Source of the DNA: Lactarius indigo
Lineage: Eukaryota; Basidiomycota; Agaricomycetes; Russulales; Russulaceae
DNA length: 64,000 nt
Reading direction: 5' to 3'
Assembly: GCA_025766275.1 (NCBI GenBank)
Contig: JAFKAC010000011.1
Coordinates: 496,001 to 560,000 of the forward strand
Shown here in pieces: positions 32,179 to 42,434 of the stretch. Every line of letters starts with the position of its first letter. Positions within the stretch are counted from its first letter, which is position 1. The position numbers were made by a program, and so were the translations under genes. Below the pieces are notes generated by a model, which was not told where the DNA came from, did no database searches, and was given only the letters and a program-made list of their open reading frames with translations.

Positions 32179-32305
32179 GAGACTATCGCAGAGAACTACA
32201 ACTCTGACTGGGTTGACGATGACCTGGTACAGACTGACGATCCTGAGCCCGGCACAGACCGTTTCTAGGGACGTCGAGACGACAAGGACTCTGAAGGGAG
32301 GGTAA

Positions 32306-33021
32306 TGTTACGGACTGGACTTGTTTTCGACTTTACATTGATTTCTTACTTACACTTGCGTTCGCGGGAAAGTCTTTCCTTTCTTGGCTTTCCCTTTTTC
32401 GGACTTGCTGCGCACTAGGAGCCTTAAGATTCTCTCCTAGTGCAAAGTGAGACAATGAGACACTCATTGTCCTTATAAGTCTTTATTACTACTATACTTG
32501 GGCTAAATGCACCCTTTTATGGCAGGTGTCTCACTTTTGTTGAAACTGAGACATGTCTCACTTGCCTTTTATATCCTTGTTTCTTCCCACACTTACTGCG
32601 GATAGCTGTGCACACCTTCTTCTTTTCCCGTGCCTGCTGCGGATTGCTGTACTTTCTTCTCACGATTGCTGCGGATTGCTGTGTTACTTCTCACGCTTGC
32701 TGCGGATTGCGCTATTTGTTTGTTCCGCACAAACAAACCTTTGTCTATATAAGTCGTGGCCCTAGGTAGCTTGTATCCTTAGACTCGACTTCTTTACCAT
32801 CACAGTATACATTGTTTTCCCATTCCCTTGGGGTAACTCTCTGCTGAACCGTCGAACCTCTTGAACCCCCTGAACTCCTCTCACATCTTGAGTATTGTGT
32901 CATACTCTGAGATCCTTGTTAACCACTTAAACCTTGCCATTATTGGCTGAATCCTCGCTCATTGACATAGAAAGACCAGACTTGCTCACGCCGAGCTGAA
33001 CGTTCCTACTGTAACGTTACA
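32306..33021 (+). repeat. 3' LTR of gypsy element 2
   Basis: 716 bp, partner of 17099-17814. GTGTG follows at 33022-33026. Confidence 0.95.
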
Positions 33022-33026
33022 GTGTG

Positions 33027-33283
33027 GGTTTGCAACCACGGTCACCTGTCTTATTTGTCAGGACTACCTGGGGGCCCAACCCTGGCATCACAGGTTGGTG
33101 TTGCAACCATCTACAGGGACCTGACCTTTCACGCCAATTTGAGCAGACTTGCAACCTAAGGGCACCACAGCGAGTTAGAGAGAGACTGTGAGTGGTGGAG
33201 ATTGAATCAGGGGTGGTGTGGGATTGTTGGAAATGGAATCGGAGAAGGAACAGGGTTGTTGGTTGGGAAGGGGTGGCAGGGGA
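33027..33283 (-). mobile_element. Poly(A) retroposon, segment 3
   Basis: Piece of the retroposon between gypsy element 2 and the Copia element. Its right end GGGGA (33279-33283) is the Copia target site. No coding sequence is visible. Confidence 0.5.
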
Positions 33284-33751
33284 TCTTACGAGGTATGGAC
33301 GCTCAGAAATATAAATGAGTGTAGTGAGTAATAAATGGGTTAGAACGCGTGCGCCGCCTGTGTCTGTACAAACGGACAAGGCACTCAGAATCTGCGCACG
33401 CTAGAGCAGATACTGGGTATATTCACCTGTACAAACGGACAAGGCACTGAGGCCGGTAAGTACAGGCAAGTGGGTAGTAAACTACTATAACTCACCTCAG
33501 AATCTGCGCACGCTAGAGCAGATACTGAGGTTCTACGATACGGGAATACGGAACGTTTTATACTGTAAGTATACGAAAATAAATTTCTTTCCCACTTCCG
33601 CGGAACGGCGTGGGCAACGGGAATCGAGACAGTAAGTAAGTAAAATATTGTGACGTCGCGCGCGTTTGCACGACATCCGCTCAGTACCAAAATATACGGA
33701 ATATACGAAGTGGACACAATCGATAAGGTAATAATAGAACTCACTTCAACA
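33284..33751 (-). repeat. 3' LTR of Copia element
   Basis: 468 bp. On the minus strand it starts TGTTGAAG. The polypurine tract GAGGGGGAG lies at 33752-33760, overlapping the end of pol. Confidence 0.9.
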
Positions 33752-33758
33752 CTCCCCC

Positions 33759-36428
33759 TCAAACCGCGCGAAGTCCGAGACATTCAGCAAAATGCTTGAC
33801 TTTGGGTGAGGGGAGCGCTTTGGTCAGCGCGTCGGCCACCATGTCTGCCGTGGGGCAATAGACGAGGCGTAGAGCGCCGTTTTCAACCACCCAACGAATG
33901 AAGTGGTAGCGCACGTCGATGTGCTTCGTGCGCGGGTGAAATTGATGGTCCTTCGTCAGCGCGATCGCCGACTGGTTGTCCGAGAACAAGGTAGTCGCGT
34001 CGGCGATGGGTTCGAAGACTTCTGACAGCAAATTCCGGAGCCATAAGGCCTCCTTCATGCCGTGCGTCGCAGCGACGTACTCGCTCTCGGTGGTAGAGAG
34101 GGATACGATCTCCTGCTTCTTCGAAGACCAGGAGACCGCGCCGCCGTCGATGAGGAACGCGTATCCCGTGATCGCGCGGCGGTCCTCCGTCATGCTGCCA
34201 TCAGCGTCTGCGTACCCGACTAGGGTGCGACGCGCCTCGCCGTACGTGAGCCATAGATCGCACGTCCCCGCCAGATAGCGGAAGATGCGTTTTACCGCGG
34301 TCCAATGCGCCATCCCGGGGTTAGCCGAGAACCTAGCGACAGTGGCGACCGCGAACGCGATATCGGGGCGTGTAGCGAGCGCTGCCCAGTTGAGCGCGCC
34401 GACAGCCTCGCGGTAGGGCACGTCGCGCATGACCGCGAACTCAGCCGCATCCGCCGGGGCTTGCTCCAAAGTGAGCCGGACTTGAGTGTCGAATGGGGTG
34501 GAAACGGTCTTCGCGTCATCGAAGCCGAAACGACGCAGGATCGAGTCGATGTAGGACCGCTGCGACAGGTGCACAGTGCCCCCGGCGCGGTCCCTCTTCA
34601 CCTCGATTCCGAGCATCCAGTGAAGCTCGCCGAGGTCCGTGACCTCAACGTGCTTACGGAGCCCAGCCTTGAGGGCATCGACTGCAGCCGCGCTACTGGC
34701 CGCGATCGTGCAGTCGTCGACGTGTACCGCGATGACGATGATCGCGCAAGGGTGCTTGATGTGCTTGTAAAACACGGCCTGATCCACCTTGCACTGTTGG
34801 AACCCGAGGCTGCTGAGAATCTGGGTGAACTTTTGATACCAGCGGCGCCCGGCTTGCTTGAGACCGTACAGCGACTTGCAGAGGCGCAGAACGCGGCCGG
34901 AAGTGTCTTCGCGGTACCCAGGGGGGTGACGCATGTACAATACCTCGTCAGGCATCAATTCGCCGTTGAGGTACGCACCCTTAATGTCGACTTGGTGTAA
35001 CTCCAGCCCAAGTCGATTCGCCATCGCGATGACCGTCCGCGACGATGCCAGCCGGGCGACGGGGGCGTAGGTGTCGAAGTAATCCACCCCCTCAACTTGG
35101 CTGAAACCCTGCGCCACGAGGCGCGCTTTGTAGCGCACAACTTTGCCAGAAGCATCCTTCTTGGCCTTGAATACCCACTTCGAGCCGATAACGTTTGCTC
35201 CAGGGGGTGTGTGTTCGAGTGTCCAGGTGCCGGCGGCGTGGAGAGTAGCAAGCTCTTCACGGATAGCCTGCTCCCAGAGCGGCCAGTCGGGCCGGCGTTT
35301 CGCCTCGGCTAGATTGCGGGGTTCGAGAGCTTCGGAATCTGCCGTTTCAGCCACCAAGGCCATTTCGACTCCGACCCAATTTTCGCGCAGGGTTGGCAGG
35401 CCGCTTTCGACAGACCACGCCATATCGATCGACTCCCCCTCATCCTCTACGAAGCTGCCAGGGACCGAGATTCCTCTAGGTATGACAGGATCTGAGCGAC
35501 GCGTGGAGGTGACGCCGACACCTGCTTGGAGTTCTTGCACGATGCGGGACGGCTTGCGGATACGAGAGGTGCGTTCTGGCTCTGGTTCAGGCAACATTGA
35601 CTCTACCTCGGACAGCGATGACAGCGATGACAGCGACGACTGTCTGGACGGAGGTGCTGGGACTGGGACTGGCTGAGGAGGCGCTGAAGGTAGCGGCGGC
35701 GCGAACAGCAAGGGTATCGGCGCGGCGTGCGACTCGCCAGGCAAAGTTTTGGGGATAGGTACGTCCATTTTCTCCCCCTCGAGCCGCTCGGCCGCAGCGA
35801 AATACACGTTGCGTTCGACGCCTACTGACCTGTTTGAGGGCCAGTATACTCGGTGGCCGCGCGACTCGGTGTCAAAACCGATCCAGCGCCCTTCGCGAGC
35901 CCTTGGGTCTAGCTTGGAGCCGTTCGGGTCGTGCACCCAAACGGGGTCCCCGAATCGTTTCAGCCCGGACAAGTCAGGAGGCGAGCCGTACAGCGCCTGC
36001 CAGGGGGTACCACCGCCCAGTGCCCGCGTCGAAGTGCAATTCTTCAGCCAGGTGGAGTGACGGAGGGCCTCCCCCCACAAGCTCTGGGGAAGACCGGCGG
36101 TGTGCAAGAGGGCGCGTACCTTCTCGACCAGGGTACGGTTGAGGCGCTCGGCGACGCCGTTAAGCTGGGGGGAATCATGGACGGTGAGTCTGCGCGCTGT
36201 ACCGGCGTCCGCGAGATGCTTGCTGAACGCGTCGCTCAGGTACTCGCCGCCGCGGTCTGATCGCAAGACCTTGATCGCGGTGCAGTGGTCCTGGGTTCGC
36301 GCCCACGCCTCGAACTGGCAATAGTTCGCGAAGGCGGCGCTCTTCTCGGCGAGGAGGTAGGTGACGGTGTACCGAGTCGCATCGTCCGTGAAGGTAATGA
36401 AGTAGCGCCGTCCTGTCCGGGTTGCTAC
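33759..36428 (-). CDS. Copia polyprotein, C-terminal part (integrase to RNase H)
   Basis: The frame enters from the insertion of element 4 at 36428 and stays open to the stop at 33759. It encodes the rest of the integrase core (SDRGGEYLS, ERLNRTL), a Ser/Pro-rich linker, reverse transcriptase (WVFKAKKD, HVDDCTIAA in place of the usual YVDD) and RNase H (DNQSAIALTKD, ending ECLGLRAV). No stop or frameshift is visible apart from the nested insertion. The protein copies element RNA to DNA; here it is separated from its N-terminal half at 46234-48017. Confidence 0.9.
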   Translation of the reverse strand, partial: VATRTGRRYFITFTDDATRYTVTYLLAEKSAAFANYCQFEAWARTQDHCTAIKVLRSDRGGEYLSDAFSKHLADAGTARRLTVHDSPQLNGVAERLNRTLVEKVRALLHTAGLPQSLWGEALRHSTWLKNCTSTRALGGGTPWQALYGSPPDLSGLKRFGDPVWVHDPNGSKLDPRAREGRWIGFDTESRGHRVYWPSNRSVGVERNVYFAAAERLEGEKMDVPIPKTLPGESHAAPIPLLFAPPLPSAPPQPVPVPAPPSRQSSLSSLSSLSEVESMLPEPEPERTSRIRKPSRIVQELQAGVGVTSTRRSDPVIPRGISVPGSFVEDEGESIDMAWSVESGLPTLRENWVGVEMALVAETADSEALEPRNLAEAKRRPDWPLWEQAIREELATLHAAGTWTLEHTPPGANVIGSKWVFKAKKDASGKVVRYKARLVAQGFSQVEGVDYFDTYAPVARLASSRTVIAMANRLGLELHQVDIKGAYLNGELMPDEVLYMRHPPGYREDTSGRVLRLCKSLYGLKQAGRRWYQKFTQILSSLGFQQCKVDQAVFYKHIKHPCAIIVIAVHVDDCTIAASSAAAVDALKAGLRKHVEVTDLGELHWMLGIEVKRDRAGGTVHLSQRSYIDSILRRFGFDDAKTVSTPFDTQVRLTLEQAPADAAEFAVMRDVPYREAVGALNWAALATRPDIAFAVATVARFSANPGMAHWTAVKRIFRYLAGTCDLWLTYGEARRTLVGYADADGSMTEDRRAITGYAFLIDGGAVSWSSKKQEIVSLSTTESEYVAATHGMKEALWLRNLLSEVFEPIADATTLFSDNQSAIALTKDHQFHPRTKHIDVRYHFIRWVVENGALRLVYCPTADMVADALTKALPSPKVKHFAECLGLRAV

Positions 36429-37111
36429 TGTGATGACTCACTGTCACTCGACAGGGGGTCACGACGTAGGCAGAGACTGGGGGCTGAGAGGGTGTGGAGA
36501 AGAGGTGCTCGACGACAGAAGAACACAAGATGCGCTCTTGGCTCAGTAGAGGAGTAGTGGCGCGCAAAGAGCGGGGCACTCAAGGGAGCTGTGAGGCAAG
36601 AGGGAGGATGTCACAAGTGGACAGTCTGAGGGACTGTCCGATAGATTGCGCTAGCTTATATACTACAGGGGGTGGTCTGTGCGTAAGTTTAGGGCAGGCT
36701 TAGGGCCTGTTCACGGGTGCTGCGCAAGGGAACATTCTAGAGACATCTAACAATAGAGTCCAATCAGAAGATGTTTAAACATAGAACGACTGCGCCGCAG
36801 TCGATGGCGCAATCTTGCGTCAGAATGGCGTGATTCCGCAGTCAATGCGGGAATCCCCGAGGGGTGGTGACTTGGGTGATTATCTTCGTTGATTGATAAA
36901 CGATCAACCGTTGATTGATACACGTGCAGGTAGGTATGCATGTGACTTGGAAAGACAGAGTAATCACGTGACACATCACGTGACCGTCGGAGAGCGAAAT
37001 TCAAACTCCGATTTCGGATTTCCCCTTTAGGAAGTTGATGACATAAGCCCGGTCCGGTCCGGTCCGGTCCTAAGCGCCTTGAGTCACGACCCAGTTTATA
37101 GGTTCGTGACA
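36429..37111 (-). repeat. 3' LTR of gypsy element 4
   Basis: 683 bp. It contains four tandem CGGTC-type units near 37052-37072, against two in the partner LTR. Confidence 0.95.
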
Positions 37112-37122
37112 GTATCCCCTTT

Positions 37123-40100
37123 TTAACGTCGTGCTATTCCACTAGCACTAGTTGACTTTGGTTTAGGGGCACCGGGGTTGGCCTTGTGAAATTGACTAAC
37201 AAGGTCTTGCGCATGGGTCAGTTGGGAGGAGGGGAGCCAGGAGTTTTCAGAGTCGGGGTACCCCTTCCATTTGATCAAGTAAAGTACGCCTTTCTTGTTG
37301 GGCGATACCTTTGACTGCAGGACCCTTTCAACTTCATAGTGTTCGTCTTCCCCTTGGACAATTTCGGGGGGTGGTCGGGTGAAGTTAGGGCCGTGCGTGG
37401 TGTTTTCTTTGTATGGGGAGATCAAGGAATTATGGAAGACTGGATGGATTCGCCATGCCTTTGGGAGTTGGAGTTTGCAGTTAACTCCCCAGGAGGATAG
37501 GACTTTAAAAGGACCATGGCGACGGGGGGCGAGTTTAGCTTTGGGGTGGGTAGTGTGGATATTAGTCCCTTCCAGCCAGACTAGATCGCCTTCGTTGAAC
37601 ACGCGGGGGGTCGTGATTGACTTGGAATTTCTCATTACTTCTGCAGCGACTTTGAGGGCTGCAGTGACTTCAGAGCGAATTCGGTTCAATGCGTCTAGTC
37701 TTTCCTCGGCTGCGGGTATCTTGCTATTGAAGTGGATGGGGGGAATGAACTCCGGGTTGTACCCATACCACACTTCAAAGGGTGACTTGTGAGTTGCACT
37801 GTGCTGTCGTGCGTTGTGTGCGAATTCCATGAACGGGACTAGGTCTACCCAGTTGTCTTGTTGGAAGTTACAGAAGACGCGGAGGTACTGCTCGAGTTCT
37901 TGATTTACGCGTTCAGTTTCTCCATCTGTTTGCGGATGGAAAGCCGTGGACAGGGTAGATTTGACTCCTAATTTATTCCAGATTTCTTGCATTACTTTTG
38001 ATGCAAATTGAGGGCCTCTGTCAGAAATGACTTGTCGGGGTAGACCAGTACGTCTCCAGACGTTTTCCAGGTAAAGTTGAGCAGTTTCGTCTGCTGTGAT
38101 GGTCTTGTTACACGGGGAAATGACTACTGCTTTACTGAGTCGGTCAACGACTACGAACAACGAGTCGTAGTTGTGGGAGGAGGGGAGGTCGGTGATGAAG
38201 TCCATTGTGATGGTTCCCCAGATTTCTTCAGGAATAGCGTTGGGTTGCAGGGGTACTTGGGTTCGTGGTTTAATTTTCGTAGATTGGCAGGTGGCACATC
38301 CATCGACGTATTCTTTGACAAACGTTGACATCCCTGGCCACCAAAAGTCTCGGGAAAGGAGTTCGTAAGTCTTCCATCGCCCTGGATGTCCTGTAGCGAT
38401 GTGGTCGTGATACTGAGTTACGATGTCTCTTCGTAAGTTGTCGTCTTTGGGTATGTAGATTTGTCCCTGGAATAAGATGACTCCATCTTCTAGATTCCAC
38501 TCTTCTAGCCCCTTGGTTAGGGAACGGGGGCCATTCTTCAAGAGGGTTTCTAAGGCTGTGCTGACTTCTTTGTCGTAGGTGTGTGTGTCTCGGATGCGTT
38601 GTCGAAGAGTATTATCACCGTGAATGGTAACTGCAGTTCTTTGTACTGCATTAACCGAGAAAAATTTTGTGTCCAGGAGCACTCGTTTTTCATCTTCATC
38701 CGCTATCCCCTTTTTATGGTCTGGACGCCGGGACAATGCATCAGACTTGTTCTGAACACCAGGTTTGTGGATGATGATGAACTGGAAGCGAGAGAGGAAC
38801 AGGGCCCAACGGGCTTGTCGGCGGGAAAGTTTCTGCTTTGTGGTAAAATAGACAAGGTTGCCATGGTCAGACCAGATTTCAGTAACGTCATCCCGTCCTT
38901 CCAGGTAGTGGCGGAAGGCATGCAAGGCATGGATGATGGCAAGAAGTTCCTTGTCACAGATTTCATAGTGACGTTCGGCAGGAAGGAGGGATTTGGAAAG
39001 GAAAGCGACGGGGTGCCATCGTTGCAAGGCATCCGGTTGTTCAAGAATGGCACCGGTAGCAAAATCGCTTGCGTCGGTGATGAGACGGAAAGGCTTGGAA
39101 TGGTCAGGTAGGGCGAGGACAGGAGCTTCGGTGAAACATTTAATCAGGGTGCGGAAAGCAGTTTCCGCTGCGGTACCCCAAGAAAAGGGGACGTCTTTCT
39201 TGGTTAGGTCGAACAAAGGGCGGGCAATGGTGGAGTAGTCTTTAATGAAGCGTCGATAGAAATTACAAAAGCCTAGGAAGGCCTGCACTTGTTTAACAGT
39301 GCGTGGAGTGGGCCATTGAGTAATACCCGCAACTTTTGCAGGGTCCATAGAAACTTGGCCATCGGAAATGACGATTCCGAGGTATTCGACTGAGGTTTGC
39401 GCAAAGGTACACTTTTCAGGTTTCAGGTAGAGGTCGTGGCGTTCCAGCTGTTGAAGCACATCGTGCGTCAACGCTGTGAGTGAGGAAATATCTTCTGTGA
39501 AGATCAAGATGTCATCGAGGTAGACCACTACATGTCCACCGTCGATCAAGGACTCAAAGATTTGGTTCATGAATGTCTGGAAGGTGGCAGGGGCGTTGCA
39601 AAGGCCGAAGGTCATTACTGTGGGTTCAAAGAGTCCTAAGGATGTTTTGAAGGCTGCCTTGTATTCATCGCCTTCGCGGATGCGGATATTGTTGTACCCC
39701 CAGCGAATATCTAGTTTGGTGAAGTAACGTGCGCCATGGAGCTTGTCGATGAGTTCAGGGATAAGGGGAAGAGGTGCTGCGTTCTTAATGGTTATATCAT
39801 TGAGGGCACGGTAGTCTTGCACAGGTCGGAGTTTGCCATCTTTTTTGTCGACGAAGAAGAAGGGGGAGGCCATGGGTGACTTAGATGGTCGGATGTAACC
39901 TTTCTTTAGGTGCTCGGAAATGTACTCCTTGAGGGCATCGGATTCCTTTGGTGTGAGTCGATAAATGCCACAATTCTTCATAGTGGCTCCTGGTTTGAGA
40001 TCAATTGCGTGATCCCAGGGCTGATGTTGGGGTAGTCGGTGGGACGCGGTTTCACTGAATACTTTGGTGTAGCGTTGGAAGTGACTCAGAATGTGGTCGG

Positions 40101-40893
40101 TGGAAGGCTTGGGTGCAGTTCGTGCTGCTATCTTGGTGCTTGTAGTTACTTTGGATCTGATAGCAAGGTGGTTGTACTTGTTGAAGCTGTAAATCCACAG
40201 CCAGGGTTCGCAGGCATCTTGGATGAAGGTCGGTTCCAGGGGTTCAACTTCGTCATGCACAGGGAGGCAGGTTTCTTGGTCAAGGTCGAGTTCAAGGATG
40301 TTAATAGTCGTATGTCGCGTTTGTGGTGTTTTCGAAGAGATGACAACCGCTGAGGAGGACAGGGTGCAGGTTTTTGGGCATCGGGTGAAGGCTATTTTTG
40401 GTTGATGCCAATCGATTTCCGGATTATGCGCTTGGAGCCAATCTGTTCCTAAGATTATATCGTGCTCCCCTAGAGTAGTTGCATAGAGTTCCACAGTTTC
40501 GTCGTGGTAGTTGTCATCAGAAGTTCTGATCCGTAGTCTCTGGATCGTAGTATACCTAACAGATCCCATCTTGTTGGGAGACCCATCCACGTTTCTAACT
40601 GGTAAGGGTTTAATTAGTGTTCGCATTGTTAGGTTGTTTGCACGCGCAAACCCATCATCCACGATGATACCCTCCGCACCACTGTCCAACAGGGCACGGG
40701 CACTGATTTCTTTGCCAGACTTCTTTCCTACTAGTGTAACTCTGAGAACAATTGAAGGAGCTCTCCTATTCCGAATTGTTTCTGCAGGTACATGCTCGGC
40801 TCCGAGCGTCTCTAGTAGGGAAAGGCCGTGTACAACGCTACTGGCACGAATACTTCCAATCGACAGTGCTACGATGGAAGAGCCTAAAAATCC
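37123..40893 (-). CDS. Pol polyprotein of gypsy element 4 (-1 frame)
   Basis: The -1 frame runs from the slip site for 1256 residues. Domains in order: protease (LLDSGAEGIIVDD), reverse transcriptase (VVVYLDDILIF), RNase H (TDASDFATGAI), integrase zinc motif (DGCATCQ) and core (MDFITDLP, ISDRGPQF), and a C-terminal chromodomain (HYEVERVLQ ... IKWKGYPDSENSW). It ends about 40 residues after the chromodomain, so it lacks the large module of elements 1-3. No lesions are visible. Sequence divergence from elements 1-3 indicates a separate lineage of the same self-priming group. Confidence 0.93.
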   Translation of the reverse strand, partial: GFLGSSIVALSIGSIRASSVVHGLSLLETLGAEHVPAETIRNRRAPSIVLRVTLVGKKSGKEISARALLDSGAEGIIVDDGFARANNLTMRTLIKPLPVRNVDGSPNKMGSVRYTTIQRLRIRTSDDNYHDETVELYATTLGEHDIILGTDWLQAHNPEIDWHQPKIAFTRCPKTCTLSSSAVVISSKTPQTRHTTINILELDLDQETCLPVHDEVEPLEPTFIQDACEPWLWIYSFNKYNHLAIRSKVTTSTKIAARTAPKPSTDHILSHFQRYTKVFSETASHRLPQHQPWDHAIDLKPGATMKNCGIYRLTPKESDALKEYISEHLKKGYIRPSKSPMASPFFFVDKKDGKLRPVQDYRALNDITIKNAAPLPLIPELIDKLHGARYFTKLDIRWGYNNIRIREGDEYKAAFKTSLGLFEPTVMTFGLCNAPATFQTFMNQIFESLIDGGHVVVYLDDILIFTEDISSLTALTHDVLQQLERHDLYLKPEKCTFAQTSVEYLGIVISDGQVSMDPAKVAGITQWPTPRTVKQVQAFLGFCNFYRRFIKDYSTIARPLFDLTKKDVPFSWGTAAETAFRTLIKCFTEAPVLALPDHSKPFRLITDASDFATGAILEQPDALQRWHPVAFLSKSLLPAERHYEICDKELLAIIHALHAFRHYLEGRDDVTEIWSDHGNLVYFTTKQKLSRRQARWALFLSRFQFIIIHKPGVQNKSDALSRRPDHKKGIADEDEKRVLLDTKFFSVNAVQRTAVTIHGDNTLRQRIRDTHTYDKEVSTALETLLKNGPRSLTKGLEEWNLEDGVILFQGQIYIPKDDNLRRDIVTQYHDHIATGHPGRWKTYELLSRDFWWPGMSTFVKEYVDGCATCQSTKIKPRTQVPLQPNAIPEEIWGTITMDFITDLPSSHNYDSLFVVVDRLSKAVVISPCNKTITADETAQLYLENVWRRTGLPRQVISDRGPQFASKVMQEIWNKLGVKSTLSTAFHPQTDGETERVNQELEQYLRVFCNFQQDNWVDLVPFMEFAHNARQHSATHKSPFEVWYGYNPEFIPPIHFNSKIPAAEERLDALNRIRSEVTAALKVAAEVMRNSKSITTPRVFNEGDLVWLEGTNIHTTHPKAKLAPRRHGPFKVLSSWGVNCKLQLPKAWRIHPVFHNSLISPYKENTTHGPNFTRPPPEIVQGEDEHYEVERVLQSKVSPNKKGVLYLIKWKGYPDSENSWLPSSQLTHAQDLVSQFHKANPGAPKPKSTSASGIARR

Positions 40894-42434
40894 TCATTAA
40901 TAGGCACCGAACGCGGACGTGCGTCCGGGTCAAAAGGGAGTATCTCTCGATATATCGCTCCAATGTTTGCTGGGTGGTCAGCAGGTTCTTCCTCCTGACT
41001 TGGTTCATCAACAAAGGCGCCGCGCGCCCTAGCGTTGTTGTTGGATTGGCCTCCTTTGGCCCTCATGGCTGCCGTCTTGGCGTGACATTCTTTAAGTACG
41101 TGGCCTGGCTTGCCACAGTATAGGCAGAGTTTATTCTTGAAGCGATACTCTCGCTCTTCCTTGGTAAGTTTGTTCCTTGGTTTGGTAGTACGAGATGAGG
41201 AAGCGTTGTCATTAACGCTATCGTCCTCTGCTAGGACGGCTCGTCCTGTGGTGGGCTTATGGGTTTTGTTAAACTGGTTAATGGCGTGACCAGCGTAAAT
41301 TCGATAGGCGCGATCGAATTCTCTTGCTTTCTCAACAAGGGTGTCGAAGGTGGTAGGGATAGGGGATATGCCGAGCAGCTTCATGTTTAGAGCCGTTGGG
41401 ATAGCTTGTCGGAACGCGTACATCTTGGTCTGCTCGTTTGCACCACTTCGCGTAGCATGGGTCGACCATTCTTGGAACCATTCGTTGAAAGGTCGGGTCC
41501 CCATCTTTAGAGAGTACATTTTGTTCGTGGATTCCATGGCAGTGTGACCAGGAACAAAGTGTGCATCGAAGTCGGTTTTGAACTGTGCCCAGGTGCCGAA
41601 GCTAATTGCTGCACCACCGGTTGGGTTTAAGGCTTTCTTTTGCCTGTCTTGAGCCCATTCTCCTGCTGGGGTCCCAACCTTGAAATAGGTAAGGGCAGTG
41701 GATACCTTTTTGTCGTCGGAGTTAAAGATATCCTGGTTTAGATGGAAGTAATTGGCCAGGTTGTTCCAAAAGGCCTCAGCATGGTTGGGTTTGCCGTCAA
41801 AGGGCTCAGGCGCTGCGCCTAAGATTTTTGCAGGTGCAGGGGCTGCCATTGCAGTGGGTACAGGAGGAACGGATAAGGGGGGTGCTGAGGAAGAGGCTTG
41901 AATAGTTAGGGGTGGTGACGGGAGTCGTTGTGGTGGAACTGTTGCCGGGAAGCGACTTAGGCCGGAGGTACTAGGGGAAATCTGGGGCGTCAAGGGTCGG
42001 GAGGTTACTTGGGAGAGTAGACCGGAAAGTTTCTTTGTAGTAGTATCGAGGATTTGTGATACTTCTTCCGTATCACTTTTCGAATTGTCAGATTCGCTAG
42101 GTGTATTGAAGTGGACCGGTTTATTGTTTAGGTAGACCCACTGCTCGTTTACAAAGTTCCAACGGACGTTCTTTCCTTTGAAGGTGGCGTGTAGGGAATT
42201 GTAACTTAGGTCCTTAACTTTGTCGATACCAGGAAAGGCTTCTTTTAGGTCCTGAAAAACGATTTGGTGCTGGGTAGCGACTATTGTCCACGGGTGTTTT
42301 CCTGTGGGGCTGGAGATATCCTCTTCTTTCCACTTGGCGTAATAAAGGTTGTCGGTAAGGGAAAAATAGGGGTCGAAGAAGTATACTGGGATGTGGGTTT
42401 TTTCTTCGTCTGTGAGAGGTCGTTGCGTGTTCAT
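40884..42434 (-). CDS. Gag of gypsy element 4
   Basis: 516 residues from ATG 42434-42432, the first ATG of the whole transcript, to TAG 40886-40884. The N-terminal region is followed by a Ser/Pro linker, a capsid region (EPFDGKPNHAEAFWNNL onward) and a CCHC knuckle (CLYCGKPGHVLKEC). The start codon overlaps the stop of ORF-c (ATGA). Slippery GGATTTT abuts the stop and leads to pol. The role is particle assembly and RNA binding. Confidence 0.9.
   Translation of the reverse strand: MNTQRPLTDEEKTHIPVYFFDPYFSLTDNLYYAKWKEEDISSPTGKHPWTIVATQHQIVFQDLKEAFPGIDKVKDLSYNSLHATFKGKNVRWNFVNEQWVYLNNKPVHFNTPSESDNSKSDTEEVSQILDTTTKKLSGLLSQVTSRPLTPQISPSTSGLSRFPATVPPQRLPSPPLTIQASSSAPPLSVPPVPTAMAAPAPAKILGAAPEPFDGKPNHAEAFWNNLANYFHLNQDIFNSDDKKVSTALTYFKVGTPAGEWAQDRQKKALNPTGGAAISFGTWAQFKTDFDAHFVPGHTAMESTNKMYSLKMGTRPFNEWFQEWSTHATRSGANEQTKMYAFRQAIPTALNMKLLGISPIPTTFDTLVEKAREFDRAYRIYAGHAINQFNKTHKPTTGRAVLAEDDSVNDNASSSRTTKPRNKLTKEEREYRFKNKLCLYCGKPGHVLKECHAKTAAMRAKGGQSNNNARARGAFVDEPSQEEEPADHPANIGAIYREILPFDPDARPRSVPINEDF
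40887..40893 (-). promoter_or_regulatory. -1 frameshift heptamer GGATTTT (element 4)
   Basis: In-frame G-GAT-TTT directly before the gag TAG. The -1 frame is open from here through the protease motif DSGAEG. Confidence 0.78.

Larger units (their letters stand above)
17099..33021 (+). mobile_element. Gypsy element 2: chromovirus interrupted by element 3
   Basis: The two 716-bp LTRs (17099-17814, 32306-33021) look identical. The target duplication is GTGTG (17094-17098, 33022-33026). Without the insertion at 22297-30236 the element is about 8 kb: LTR, self-primer site, AUG-free leader, gag, frameshift, pol with chromodomain and a zinc-knuckle module, polypurine tract GAAGGGAGGG, LTR. The two pol parts join in frame. 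The insertion inactivates this copy. Confidence 0.95.
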
